DNA from: Arthrobacter horti
Lineage (GTDB): Bacteria; Actinomycetota; Actinomycetes; Actinomycetales; Micrococcaceae
Direction of reading: 5' to 3'
Assembly (NCBI RefSeq): GCF_030731045.1
Contig: NZ_JAVALS010000012.1
Span: 1-64,000 of the forward strand
Length of the DNA stretch: 64,000 nt
Under the pieces are notes generated by a model, which did no database searches, had not been told where the DNA came from, and was given only the letters and a program-made list of their open reading frames with translations. The translations under genes were made by a program, and so were the position numbers. This document shows positions 26,110 to 34,231 of the stretch, in pieces. Every line of letters starts with the position of its first letter. Position 1 is the stretch's first letter.

Positions 26110-27024
26110 ATGAAACTCGTCACCTTCACCCGGGACGGCTCGCAACCACGGCTCGGCGCCCTCGGCCCGGAGAACCGGATTCTCGACCTCACCGGGCTCG
26201 CCGGCGACGATCCCGATTTCAGCTCCATGCTCCACTTCATCGACGCCGGCGAAGCCGCACTGAAGCAGGCGAAGCAGTGGGAGGAGCAAGCACGCTCCGG
26301 CGAAGGACCGGCAGCCGAGCACCTCATCGACTCGGACGCGGCGAACCTGCTGTCCCCCATCCCCCGGCCCCGTAAGAACGTGTACTGCGTGGGACTGAAC
26401 TTCCTTTCCCACGTCGAACAGAACGCGACGGCGCTCGGGCAGGCGATCGAGATTCCCGACGTCCCCCTGTTCTTCTCCAAGCCGGTCACAGCGGTCGTCG
26501 GGCCGGACCAGCCGATCCGGCTGGATCCGCGGCTCACGAGCAAACTCGACTATGAGATCGAACTGGCGATCGTGATCGGGAAAGGTGGAACGTGGATCTC
26601 CCGCGAAGACGCCATGGATCACGTGTTCGGCTACACCATCGCCAATGACGTCAGCGCCCGTGATCTGCAGTTCCGCGTCAGCCAGTTCCTCTATGGAAAG
26701 GGCCAGGACTCGTACTGTCCGGTGGGCCCGATGATCGCAACCACCGACGAGATCACCGATCTGAACGATGTGACTCTGGAACTGCTGGTCAATGGAGAGG
26801 TGCGCCAGAGCGAATCCGCGGGCAACATGCTCTTCGGGCCCGCCGATGCCATCAGCTGGCTCTCCCAGGGCATCACGCTGGAACCGGGAGACATCATCAC
26901 GCTGGGAACGCCGGGAGGCTGCGGGTATCAGCTCACGCCACCGGGCTTCCTCCAGGACGGCGATGTCGTCGAATGCCGCGCCACCGGGCTCGGCAGCCTG
27001 ATCAATCCCGTACAAGCCGTCTGA
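26110..27024 (+). CDS. Fumarylacetoacetate-hydrolase-family enzyme
   Basis: A 304-residue FAH-fold protein. The metal site is intact: Glu149 and Glu151 in LDYEIELAIVIGKGG, Asp180 in IANDVSARDLQ, and the catalytic-type His101 in GLNFLSHVEQ. The family hydrolyses or decarboxylates C-C bonds in beta-dicarbonyl-like acids (acylpyruvates, oxaloacetate, hydroxymuconate derivatives) using Mg2+ or Mn2+. GAAAGG precedes the ATG. It sits directly before the ring-opening amidohydrolase (28-nt gap), so it may process the ring-opened product, for example a malonate- or carboxy-type intermediate. That pairing is inference from position only. Confidence 0.88.
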   Translation: MKLVTFTRDGSQPRLGALGPENRILDLTGLAGDDPDFSSMLHFIDAGEAALKQAKQWEEQARSGEGPAAEHLIDSDAANLLSPIPRPRKNVYCVGLNFLSHVEQNATALGQAIEIPDVPLFFSKPVTAVVGPDQPIRLDPRLTSKLDYEIELAIVIGKGGTWISREDAMDHVFGYTIANDVSARDLQFRVSQFLYGKGQDSYCPVGPMIATTDEITDLNDVTLELLVNGEVRQSESAGNMLFGPADAISWLSQGITLEPGDIITLGTPGGCGYQLTPPGFLQDGDVVECRATGLGSLINPVQAV

Positions 27025-27052
27025 CGTTCGCAACGCAATAAGGAGAAAACCG

Positions 27053-28153
27053 ATGCGAGTACAACTTCACCGCCTTTCCATGGCCCACCCTGGAGACGTC
27101 AGTGGGCTCAAGGGCCTTGTCGAATCAGGACAGGTCGATCCGGGCAAGATCGTGGCGACGATCGGCAAGACCGAAGGCAATGGCGGTGCCAACGACTTCA
27201 CCCGTGCCCTGGCGACCACCAACTTCTCGAACTATCTGGCCACCGTTCGCGGCCAGTCCCCTGAGCAGGTCGCCGAGGAGATCGCCTTCGTATGGTCGGG
27301 CGGGTGCGAAGGTGTGCTGTCACCTCACGTCACGGTCTTCACCCGCGACGACGACGCGCCCGCATCCCCCGACGGTCAGAAGCGACTGGCCATCTCCGTC
27401 CAGAGGACCAGGGACTTCCTCCCCGAGGAGGTCGGGCGGATGGCGGAGGTCAATGAGGTCGCCGATGCGGTCCGCCGCGCACTCGATGAACTCGGTTCAG
27501 AAAGAGAGGACGTCCACTACGTCCAGGTCAAAGGGCCGCTGCTCACCCCGGCGGGTATCGCGGACGCGGACGCCCGCGGAGTCCAGGTGGTCACCACAGA
27601 CCCCAACCGCTCCAAGGCGTACGCACGCGGCGCGACCGCGCTCGGTGTCGCCATCGCACTCGGAGAAGTCGACGCCGGCCGGATCACCGATGACGTCATC
27701 GCCAACGACATGGGGCTCTACTCCGACGTCGCATCAACTTCGGCAGGCGGAGAACTCACCAGCTGTGAGGTGGTCGTCTTCGCGAATTCCCTGCAGTCCT
27801 CGAGTGATCTCCGGATCGGGCACGCTACGTTGAAGGACCCGATCGACCTCGACGGTGTGCGCTCCGCCCTCCGGAACGCGGGGCTGGACTTTGAGTGCGA
27901 TCCGACCCCCGACGACGTCACCAGGATCGCTGCGGTGTTCGCCAAAGCGGAGGCCCCGCTGGGCGGGGTCCTGAGGGGCGCCCGGACCACGATGCTGTCC
28001 GACGCCGACATCAATTACGAGCGGCACGGCCGGGCCGCCGTGGGCGCCGTGATCGCGAGCCAGACCGGCGACCCACGGATCTTCGTATCCGGTGGCACAG
28101 AGCACCAGTGCCCGCCGGCCCAGGCCCCGATTTCGGCAATCGTCAGGATCTGA
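27053..28153 (+). CDS. Ring-opening amidohydrolase (cyanuric acid hydrolase/barbiturase family)
   Basis: A 366-residue enzyme made of three homologous modules, as in AtzD/TrzD and barbiturase. Each module keeps its Lys/Ser pair: Lys39 (GKTEGNGG) with Ser82 (VWSGGCEG), Lys160 (VQVKGPLL) with Ser230 (ASTSAGGEL), and Lys298 (VFAKAEAP) with Ser346 (FVSGGTEHQ). All three sit at the AtzD spacing (Lys42, Ser85 and Ser233, offset of three). The MLSDADIN stretch resembles cyanuric acid hydrolases more than barbiturases. The usually invariant ending EHQGPxGGGP reads EHQCPPAQAP here, which may alter the metal or substrate site. AAGGAG precedes the ATG. No biuret or allophanate hydrolase gene follows, so cyanuric acid is not assured as substrate. 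Confidence 0.9.
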   Translation: MRVQLHRLSMAHPGDVSGLKGLVESGQVDPGKIVATIGKTEGNGGANDFTRALATTNFSNYLATVRGQSPEQVAEEIAFVWSGGCEGVLSPHVTVFTRDDDAPASPDGQKRLAISVQRTRDFLPEEVGRMAEVNEVADAVRRALDELGSEREDVHYVQVKGPLLTPAGIADADARGVQVVTTDPNRSKAYARGATALGVAIALGEVDAGRITDDVIANDMGLYSDVASTSAGGELTSCEVVVFANSLQSSSDLRIGHATLKDPIDLDGVRSALRNAGLDFECDPTPDDVTRIAAVFAKAEAPLGGVLRGARTTMLSDADINYERHGRAAVGAVIASQTGDPRIFVSGGTEHQCPPAQAPISAIVRI

Positions 28154-28165
28154 GTCCAGGATCGG

Positions 28166-28197
28166 GGCGGTCTCCGGAGGACTCTCCGGAGACCGCC
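28166..28197 (+). terminator. Terminator of the permease-to-amidohydrolase operon
   Basis: Perfect 14-bp stem (28166-28179 with 28184-28197) and a GACT loop, 12 nt after the amidohydrolase stop codon. It marks the end of the catabolic operon and separates it from ridA. Confidence 0.8.
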
Positions 28198-28210
28198 GCC
28201 GAGTTCGTGG

Positions 28211-28343
28211 CGGCCGGGGCGGCGTCGGCACGGCGGAACGCTCACCATGGCCCAGATCCAGGCGCAGATGCAGGTACAGGTGCAGCTGGACGTGAACCAT
28301 CCGGCCCCGGTCAGCCTGGCCAAGCCGGCGCTGCCCGCCATGC
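28211..28343 (+). pseudogene. Decayed partial copy of the upstream SDR gene
   Basis: This 133-bp stretch aligns with 21135-21250 of the SDR gene over its whole length. The shared parts include CTCACCATGGCCCAGATCC and CAGCTGGACGTGAAC. Differences are about a dozen substitutions, a 2-nt deletion near 28240 and an insertion of roughly 20 nt of CAG-rich sequence near 28265-28285. The frame is broken and it ends in TGA shortly after. It lies in direct orientation, so the catabolic cluster is bracketed by homologous SDR sequence. Confidence 0.8.
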
Positions 28344-28430
28344 TGCTTTGAGCGTTTCCACCATGACAGCAGAACCCCCGTGCGCACTCTGGATGCTGAC
28401 TTGGAGCGGTTGCTCCCCTAGCGTGGGGGA

Positions 28431-28790
28431 ATGACCCACGATCACACCTTCGGTACCTTCAGCTCCGCCCGCGTCGCAGGCGGTCTCGTGTTCACGTCAG
28501 GCAAGGTCGGCCTGGGCGCCGACGGCGTCCGTCCGGCGAGCTTCGAGGACGAGGTCCGCGCTGCTCTGGCTTCGCTCGCCCAGACCCTCGAGGAGTACGG
28601 ATCGAGCCTGGAGAATCTCGTTCAGGTGCACTGCATCCTGAGGGACATGTCCGATTTCGAAACCTTCGACCGGATCTACGCCGAGGTGATCCCTGCCCCG
28701 GTTCCGCCTCGCGCCACCCACGGCGGCGCGCTCGTGCAAGACTTCCGCTTCGAAGTCGTCGGCATCGCGGAGCTCAACGCGCCGGAGTGA
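28431..28790 (+). CDS. RidA (YjgF/YER057c/UK114) family protein
   Basis: A 119-residue Rid-fold protein: YSSARVAGGLVFTSG-like start (SSARVAGGLVFTSGKVG), SLENLVQVHCILRDMSDF, and PPRATHGGALVQDFRFEVVGIA at the end. The Arg in PPRATHG is at the position that binds the imine carboxylate in RidA deaminases. Rid proteins remove reactive enamine/imine intermediates, and relatives such as RutC occur in pyrimidine catabolism. Translation is probably leaderless: TAGCGT (28419-28424) lies 6 nt before the ATG, with CTGACT 17 nt further up as a -35. A GGAGC-GCTCC dyad (28403-28416) lies in the promoter spacer. It has its own promoter behind a terminator, so a link to the catabolic cluster is unproven. Confidence 0.85.
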   Translation: MTHDHTFGTFSSARVAGGLVFTSGKVGLGADGVRPASFEDEVRAALASLAQTLEEYGSSLENLVQVHCILRDMSDFETFDRIYAEVIPAPVPPRATHGGALVQDFRFEVVGIAELNAPE

Positions 28791-28812
28791 GTACGCTGAA
28801 CGGCCGTGTCAG

Positions 28813-28859
28813 CGTCCGGCCTGACGCGTCACGATCCCGTGGTGCGATGAGGCCGGACG
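28813..28859. terminator. Hairpin between ridA and the CAT-anticodon tRNA
   Basis: 10-bp arms CGTCCGGCCT (28813-28822) and its complement (28850-28859) lie between the ridA stop and the tRNA's 3' end. It can serve both convergent transcripts. Confidence 0.5.
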
Positions 28860-28936
<77 letters not shown>

Positions 28937-29041
28937 ATGTCGTCGGCGGGATCCGGACCCCGCGACGGCACCAGGACAGTTTACCGGTGCGGGCCGCTGT
29001 CGCGAATCAGCGGCGGCGGCCCCACAGACGTGACGAGGACC

Positions 29042-30238
29042 TCAGACCAGCAGGTCGTCGTAGTCCGCGCCGCGGTAGATGTCCTCGAAGGTCTGCAGCG
29101 TGTTCTGCAGGCTGTGCTTCTGCACCATCCGGTGGCTCGCCTCACCCATGGCGCGGCGCTCCTCCTCCGGCCGGTCCAGCACCAGCAGGAGCTTCTGCGT
29201 CAGATCGACCACATTGTTCGGCTCGAACAGGTAGCCGTTGACGCCGTCCTCAGCCAGGTGCGGCAGTGCCATCGCGTTGGCCAGCACCACCGGCGTGGAC
29301 GCGCTCATCGCCTCCAGGGTCACCAATGACTGCAGCTCCGCCGTTCCCGGCATGCAGAACAGATCCGCACGGATGTACGCGCGGCGCAGTTCGTCGTCGG
29401 GCGCCAGGCCCAGGAAGGCGACCCGGTCGCCCAGGCCGAGGGACGCCACCAGGCGCTCCAGGGCCGGCCGGACCTCTCCGCCGCCGACGATCTCCAGGTG
29501 CACGTTCATGTCCTTCGGCAGGCGCGCCAGCGCCTTGATGAGGACGTCCACGTTCTTCTCCTCGGCCAGGCGGCCCGCAAAGAGGATGGTGGGGTACGGG
29601 TGCTTCTCCACGACCTCGCCGGGCTGCAGCTCGTAGGCCGGCGTGTCGATGCCGTTGGACAGGGGCAGGACCTGCCGCAGGAACGCATGCTGGTGCATGG
29701 CCTTGGCCGCCAGGGGCGTGGGGGTGGTGACCACATTGGCCTGTCCCATGACCTTGCCCATGTCCTTCCAGGAGATCCGGCCGATGCGGTCCTTGAACCA
29801 CTGCGGGAACGGCAGGAACGGATTCAGGTTCTCCGGCATGAAGTGGTTGGTGGCCACCACGCGGATGCCGCGCTTCACGGCTTCATAGAGGACGTGCTCG
29901 CCGATCATGTAGTGGCTCTGGATGTGCACCACGTCCGGCTGCACCTTGTCGAAGAGCAGCGCGATCTCCTTCTTGATCTCCCAAGGGAAGGTGATGCGGA
30001 AGGTTTCGTGGGTGGGTACGGAGTGGGAGCGGATCCGGTGGACGGTGCCTTCCGGACGGAATTCCGTGTAGCTCTTGCCCTTGTCCGCGCGTGCCGCCAG
30101 GACGTGCACCTTGTGCCCCCGCGCCGTCATGCCCTTCGCCAGCCGGTATCCGAACTGGGCGGCCCCGTTCACGTGCGGAGGATAAGTGTCCGCTGCGATC
30201 AGAAGGGTCAGTGGCTTGGTGGCGTCGGTGGACGTCAT
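29042..30238 (-). CDS. GT4-family glycosyltransferase
   Basis: A 398-residue cytosolic GT-B enzyme. The N-terminal domain opens with LLIAADTYPPHVNGAAQFGYRLAKGM. The donor domain holds FAGRLAEEKNVDVLIKAL (219-236), LEIVGGGEVRPALE and the EX7E pair Glu301/Glu309 in GTAELQSLVTLEAMSAST. It is similar in type to the PimA/PimB/MgtA mannosyltransferases that build phospho- or glycolipids in actinobacteria. AGGAGA lies 9 nt before the ATG. It is followed upstream on the same strand by a DMT transporter and a CDP-alcohol phosphotransferase, which together suggest a membrane-lipid or lipoglycan function (inference). Confidence 0.87.
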   Translation of the reverse strand: MTSTDATKPLTLLIAADTYPPHVNGAAQFGYRLAKGMTARGHKVHVLAARADKGKSYTEFRPEGTVHRIRSHSVPTHETFRITFPWEIKKEIALLFDKVQPDVVHIQSHYMIGEHVLYEAVKRGIRVVATNHFMPENLNPFLPFPQWFKDRIGRISWKDMGKVMGQANVVTTPTPLAAKAMHQHAFLRQVLPLSNGIDTPAYELQPGEVVEKHPYPTILFAGRLAEEKNVDVLIKALARLPKDMNVHLEIVGGGEVRPALERLVASLGLGDRVAFLGLAPDDELRRAYIRADLFCMPGTAELQSLVTLEAMSASTPVVLANAMALPHLAEDGVNGYLFEPNNVVDLTQKLLLVLDRPEEERRAMGEASHRMVQKHSLQNTLQTFEDIYRGADYDDLLV

Positions 30239-30280
30239 GCGTCAGTTCTCCTGGCGTTGTGTAGGTGGCGGGCGGTGGCC

Positions 30281-31189
30281 CTAGGCCTGCTTGCCCGCGG
30301 ACTTCCGGGCGGCTTCCTTCTTGCGCTTGGTCACCTCGGGGTGGTGACGGGACAGGGCGATCACACCAACGATAGCAAGGCAGGCGGCCGCAACCATGGA
30401 TATCGCGGTCACCGCCGGGACATCGGGACGCAGCTCACCCAGCAACGTGATGCCGATCGCAATGCCCACGATCGGGTCGATCACGGTCAGCCCGGCCACC
30501 ACCAGATCCGGAGGACCCGAGGAGTAGGCGCTCTGCACGAACCAGGACCCCAGCCCGCCGGCCGCGGCGATCGCCAGGACCGAATACCACGGCACATTCA
30601 GGAGGAACTGCCCGTTCGGGTCCAGCAGGTGCCGCCCGATGATCCGGGTCAGCACCGCCACGAAACCGAACAGCACCCCGGCGCCCAGGATGAAGACGAA
30701 GGCGCTCAGCCGGTGCCGGAACATCAACGCCAGCGAGCCGAACAGCCCAACGGCCAGGGTCAGCAGCAGCACGACGGCGAGCTCATCCGTCGGCGCCACG
30801 TGATGGTTCTCCTGGGTGGCCCCCACCGCCAGCAACACGAACAGCGCCGAGCCCGTCACGCACGCGCTGATCGCCACCACGGTGGCCCGGTTGATCTTCA
30901 GGCCCTGGTCCTTGGCGTTGACCACTGTGGTGATCACCAGGGCGATGGCCCCGATCGGCTGCACCACGGTCAGCGGAGCAGACACCAAAGCGATGCTGTT
31001 CATGGCCATGCCGCAGCCCAGCAGCACCAGGCCCAGGAGCCAGCGCGGATTGCGCAGAAGGCGCAGAAAACTGCTGGTGCCCAGCGCCAGGCCACCGGTG
31101 TCCGCCTTGACCGCGCTCCCCTGGCGCTGGGTGCCGATGGCCATGCAGAAGGCGCTGAGGACCGCCAGGACCACCGCGAACCAGATCAC
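30281..31189 (-). CDS. DMT-superfamily transporter
   Basis: A 302-residue protein with about 9-10 hydrophobic helices in two similar halves (AVVLAVLSAFCMAIGTQRQGSAV and the later WYSVLAIAAAGGLGSWFVQSAY), and a basic C-terminal tail (TKRKKEAARKSAGKQA). It looks like an EamA/DMT permease. Substrate unknown; its place between a glycosyltransferase and a CDP-alcohol phosphotransferase hints at a lipid-linked or envelope role. GTG start in a 4-nt GTGA overlap with the gene upstream. Confidence 0.8.
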   Translation of the reverse strand: MIWFAVVLAVLSAFCMAIGTQRQGSAVKADTGGLALGTSSFLRLLRNPRWLLGLVLLGCGMAMNSIALVSAPLTVVQPIGAIALVITTVVNAKDQGLKINRATVVAISACVTGSALFVLLAVGATQENHHVAPTDELAVVLLLTLAVGLFGSLALMFRHRLSAFVFILGAGVLFGFVAVLTRIIGRHLLDPNGQFLLNVPWYSVLAIAAAGGLGSWFVQSAYSSGPPDLVVAGLTVIDPIVGIAIGITLLGELRPDVPAVTAISMVAAACLAIVGVIALSRHHPEVTKRKKEAARKSAGKQA

Positions 31190-31836
31190 GCGCGGTCACC
31201 GTCCTCGCCGTCGTCGCCCCGCTGGGTGGCCACACGCGCCTGCCGCACGGGCCGGCCCTTGCGCACGATCGCGACGAAGTAGCCGATGGCGGCGACCCAG
31301 TGCCCCACCAGGCCCAGGCCCAGCAGCACCCAGGCCACGACCGTGAGCGCCAGTCCCCCGGTGACCTCGGAGAGGACCAGGAGCGGGGTGCCCAGCAGGA
31401 GCAGTGCGGTGCGGACCTTGCCGACCACGCTGACCGGGAGGTCCGGATGGTTCCGGAAGTAGAGAAGTGAGGCGGTGCCCAGGACGATGTCCGGCACCAG
31501 CAGTGCGGCCAGGTACCACCAGGCCACGACGCCGGCGAACACCAGTGTCAGCGCCACCGCGATGAGTGCCAGGCGGTCCGCCGCAGGGTCCAGGATCCTG
31601 CCCAGCCTGGACGTCTGGTCGAAGCGGCGCGCCACGTAGCCGTCGATCCAGTCGGTGGAGCCCATGACGGCCAGGACGGCCACCGCCCAGCCGTACTCGC
31701 GCACGCCGAGCACCAGCCACATGAACAGCGGGACGCCCAGGAAGCGGACCACCGTGAGAATGTTGGGCACGGTGAGGATGCGGTCATGGTCGACTTGCGG
31801 CACGCCCGGGCGTGCGCCAGCGCCGATGAGCTTCAT
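31186..31836 (-). CDS. CDP-alcohol phosphatidyltransferase family protein
   Basis: A 216-residue membrane enzyme. The signature D-x2-D-G-x2-A-R-x8-G-x3-D-x3-D is complete (Asp62, Asp65-Gly66, Ala69-Arg70, Gly79, Asp83, Asp87; TDWIDGYVARRFDQ then LGRILDPAADR). It transfers a phosphatidyl group from CDP-diacylglycerol to an alcohol: glycerol-3-phosphate (PgsA), phosphatidylglycerol (cardiolipin synthase) or inositol derivatives. About six helices follow. The acceptor cannot be fixed from the sequence. A GGGGGAGG stretch abuts the ATG. Confidence 0.87.
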   Translation of the reverse strand: MKLIGAGARPGVPQVDHDRILTVPNILTVVRFLGVPLFMWLVLGVREYGWAVAVLAVMGSTDWIDGYVARRFDQTSRLGRILDPAADRLALIAVALTLVFAGVVAWWYLAALLVPDIVLGTASLLYFRNHPDLPVSVVGKVRTALLLLGTPLLVLSEVTGGLALTVVAWVLLGLGLVGHWVAAIGYFVAIVRKGRPVRQARVATQRGDDGEDGDRA

Positions 31837-31910
31837 CCTCCCCCTCTCCCCGTTCCTGTCCTGCCGATTCCCACCGCCTGTTGCGAGCGCGGGCCACAGC
31901 CCGCCGTCGT

Positions 31911-32765
31911 TCAGTGCTTCAGGAGCCTGCGCAGCAGCACGGCGAATGCCGTGCCGGCGGCCACCGCGACGGCGATGGGCTTCCAGCGGCGGGCGAGCTC
32001 CTCACCCAGGCCGCCGGATTCCTCCGAGGAGGACGTGAACTGCGCGAAGCGCTGCTGGGCGCTCTCCTTGACCGCCTCGGCGCGGCCCTTGGCGTCCTCC
32101 ACGAACGCCTGAGCCTGGCTCTTGACGTCCAGCTGGGCCCCGAGCTCGTCGCGGATGCCGGTGAGGTGGACGCGGCGCTCGGCCAGACGGGCCAGCAGCT
32201 GCTCCTGCGTGGGGGCGGGCCCCTCTTCGGCGAGCTTCTGCTCCGCCTTCGCCTTCGCTTCGGCGGCGGCCTTGGCCTTCGCCTCCTCCTTGGCCTTCGC
32301 CGCGGCCTCATAGGCCGGCGACCCGGGTTCCAGGATGCTGGCGTCGAAGGCGCTGCCTTCCTTCACGATGCCCAGGTCGTGCTTGATGCCGCGGATGGTC
32401 TGCGCCGGCATGATCGGCATGGCCTTCTTGAGCTTGCGGAGGCCGAACAGGGCACCGATCCCGGCGATGATCAGGAACGCCGCGGAGACGATCAGCGCCG
32501 CCAGCCAGGCGGGCATCACCGTGGCCAGGCCCATGATCGCGGCGACCACCAGGGCGATGACCAGGAGTCCCACGAAGACGAGCGCCGCGACTAAGCCCGC
32601 GGTCGCGACACCCAGCTGGACGCCCTTGCCTTTGAGCTCCAGCTGCGCCAGGGAGATCTCGTCCTGGATCTGACGCGGCAACAGCTGGGCCGCGCTGCGG
32701 GCCGTTCCCGGGAGGGCCTTGAGGCTTGCCTGTGGCCGTGCATTGCTCGCATGGCGTCCGCTCAT
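31911..32765 (-). CDS. Phage-holin-superfamily-like membrane protein (Phage_holin_3_6 type)
   Basis: A 284-residue protein: ~50 soluble residues with LLPRQIQDEISLAQLELKGK, two adjacent helices (about 56-110), an Ala/Lys/Glu-rich coiled-coil stretch (AAKAKEEAKAKAAAEAKAKAEQK) and a final helix near the C-terminus (PIAVAVAAGTAFAVLLRRLL). Chromosomal relatives are common in actinobacteria and are not phage genes; their role in the envelope is unknown. The start at 32763-32765 is chosen from GAGG 8 nt upstream. Confidence 0.7.
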   Translation of the reverse strand: MSGRHASNARPQASLKALPGTARSAAQLLPRQIQDEISLAQLELKGKGVQLGVATAGLVAALVFVGLLVIALVVAAIMGLATVMPAWLAALIVSAAFLIIAGIGALFGLRKLKKAMPIMPAQTIRGIKHDLGIVKEGSAFDASILEPGSPAYEAAAKAKEEAKAKAAAEAKAKAEQKLAEEGPAPTQEQLLARLAERRVHLTGIRDELGAQLDVKSQAQAFVEDAKGRAEAVKESAQQRFAQFTSSSEESGGLGEELARRWKPIAVAVAAGTAFAVLLRRLLKH

Positions 32766-32981
32766 GAGTTTCGCCTCACATCGACTCGACGGGTCATGGT
32801 CCGTGACCGGGGTCACGCAAGGCCGCGGACCGAGCTGTCAACAGGCGGTCCCGCCTGGGACAAAACTATCATTGCGGCGCTCACCCGGGCCCGGCGCCCG
32901 GCCGTGTTCACCTGCGTTCACGTGGACGGGAGGAGGCTGAGCATCCTTCCACGGCCCGGGTCCGCCCATAAAATGACAGGG

Positions 32982-34208
32982 GTGACCGCTCCGACCCTTG
33001 CCCCCGAGACCACCATGCCCCGGCGGCAGAAGATCACTTACGTCCTGATCCTGGGCGCCCTGACGGCGCTGGGTCCGTTCACGATCGATCTCTACCTGCC
33101 GGCCTTCCCCGCCATCCAACGGGACCTGGGCGTCGGTCAGGCGGCGGTCCAGCTGACTCTCACGGGAACCACGGTGGGTTTCGCGCTGGGACAGCTCTTC
33201 GTGGGGCCGCTGAGCGACAAGGTGGGCCGGAAAGCCCCGCTCATCTGCGCCACCGCTCTGCACATCCTGGCTTCCCTGGGTGCCTCCTTCTCCCACGACA
33301 TCGTTCTGCTCGGCGTGTTCCGCGTCCTGATGGGCATCGGTGCCGCCGGAAGCGGCGTGGTGTCCATGGCGATGGTCCGGGATCTGTTCTCCGGCTTCGC
33401 CATGGTGCGCATGTTCGCCGCGATGGCACTGGTCAACGGCCTGGCCCCGGTGCTGGCTCCCGTCATCGGCTCCCAGCTGCTCCTCCTGACGGCCTGGCCT
33501 GGCATCTTCGATTTCCTGGCCGGTTACGGCGCCCTGGTCATGGTGGCGTGCCTGTTCCTGGTCCGCGAGACGCTCCCGCCGGAGAAGAGGAGCACCGGCG
33601 GAACCGGCGTGCTGGCCAATTACCGCATCCTGTTCCGGGACCGGATCTTCGTGGGCATCCTGGTCATGGCGGGCATGAACTTCGCCGGGCTCTTCGCCTA
33701 CCTCTCGGCCTCGCCGTTCCTGTTCGAGAAGCTCTACGGCTTCACCCCGCAGCAGTATGGCCTCCTGTTCGGCATCAACTCGCTCGGGATCGTGGCCGGT
33801 GTCCAGACCAGCTCGCGGCTCATCCGGCGTGTGGGCCCGCAGTGGATCCTGGCCGTCGCCACGGTGGGACAGGTCCTGGCCGCCCTGGCCATCATCATCA
33901 CGACGCTCGCCGGCGGCGGGCTCCCGGGGCTCGCCATCCCCCTGTGGTTCTACATCCTCTGCACGGGCTTCTGCTTCCCCTGCAACCAGGTGCTGGCACT
34001 GGTGCCGCATGGCGAACGCGCCGGCACCGCGGCCTCCCTCCTGGGCGTGAGCACCTTCCTCACGGCCGGCCTCCTCTCCCCCGTGGTCGGCTTGCTGGGC
34101 ACCGGCTCCGCGGTCCCCATGGCGGGGGTGATGATCTCCTGCATCGGGGTGGGCATCCTCAGCCTCTGGCTGGTGGTCCGCCCGCGTACGGTTCCTCCCC
34201 TCGCCTGA
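32982..34208 (+). CDS. Bcr/CflA-family multidrug MFS exporter
   Basis: A 408-residue, 12-segment drug:H+ antiporter. Marks: ALGPFTIDLYLPAFPAIQRDLGV in helix 1, FALGQLFVGPLSDKVGRKAPL (the MFS motif A), FRVLMGIGAAGSGVVSMAMVRD in helix 4-5, typical of Bcr/CflA proteins. The GTG at 32982 is preferred because TAAAAT (32969-32974) lies 7 nt before it, giving a leaderless message. The ATG at 32973 overlaps that box. Substrates of such exporters include bicyclomycin-, chloramphenicol- and sulfonamide-type compounds; here unknown. Confidence 0.87.
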   Translation: MTAPTLAPETTMPRRQKITYVLILGALTALGPFTIDLYLPAFPAIQRDLGVGQAAVQLTLTGTTVGFALGQLFVGPLSDKVGRKAPLICATALHILASLGASFSHDIVLLGVFRVLMGIGAAGSGVVSMAMVRDLFSGFAMVRMFAAMALVNGLAPVLAPVIGSQLLLLTAWPGIFDFLAGYGALVMVACLFLVRETLPPEKRSTGGTGVLANYRILFRDRIFVGILVMAGMNFAGLFAYLSASPFLFEKLYGFTPQQYGLLFGINSLGIVAGVQTSSRLIRRVGPQWILAVATVGQVLAALAIIITTLAGGGLPGLAIPLWFYILCTGFCFPCNQVLALVPHGERAGTAASLLGVSTFLTAGLLSPVVGLLGTGSAVPMAGVMISCIGVGILSLWLVVRPRTVPPLA

Positions 34209-34231
34209 AACGCGGCACGTAGGCTGGAGGC

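Noticed and set aside
27053..28153. Naming the amidohydrolase as cyanuric acid hydrolase (AtzD/TrzD) or as barbiturase
   Set aside because: Catalytic pairs are shared by both; the MLSDADIN stretch leans to AtzD, but the altered C-terminal motif and the FAH partner do not fit it. A family-level call is safer.
31911..32765. Prophage holin
   Set aside because: No lysin, capsid or integrase gene around it; such proteins are common chromosomal membrane proteins in actinobacteria.
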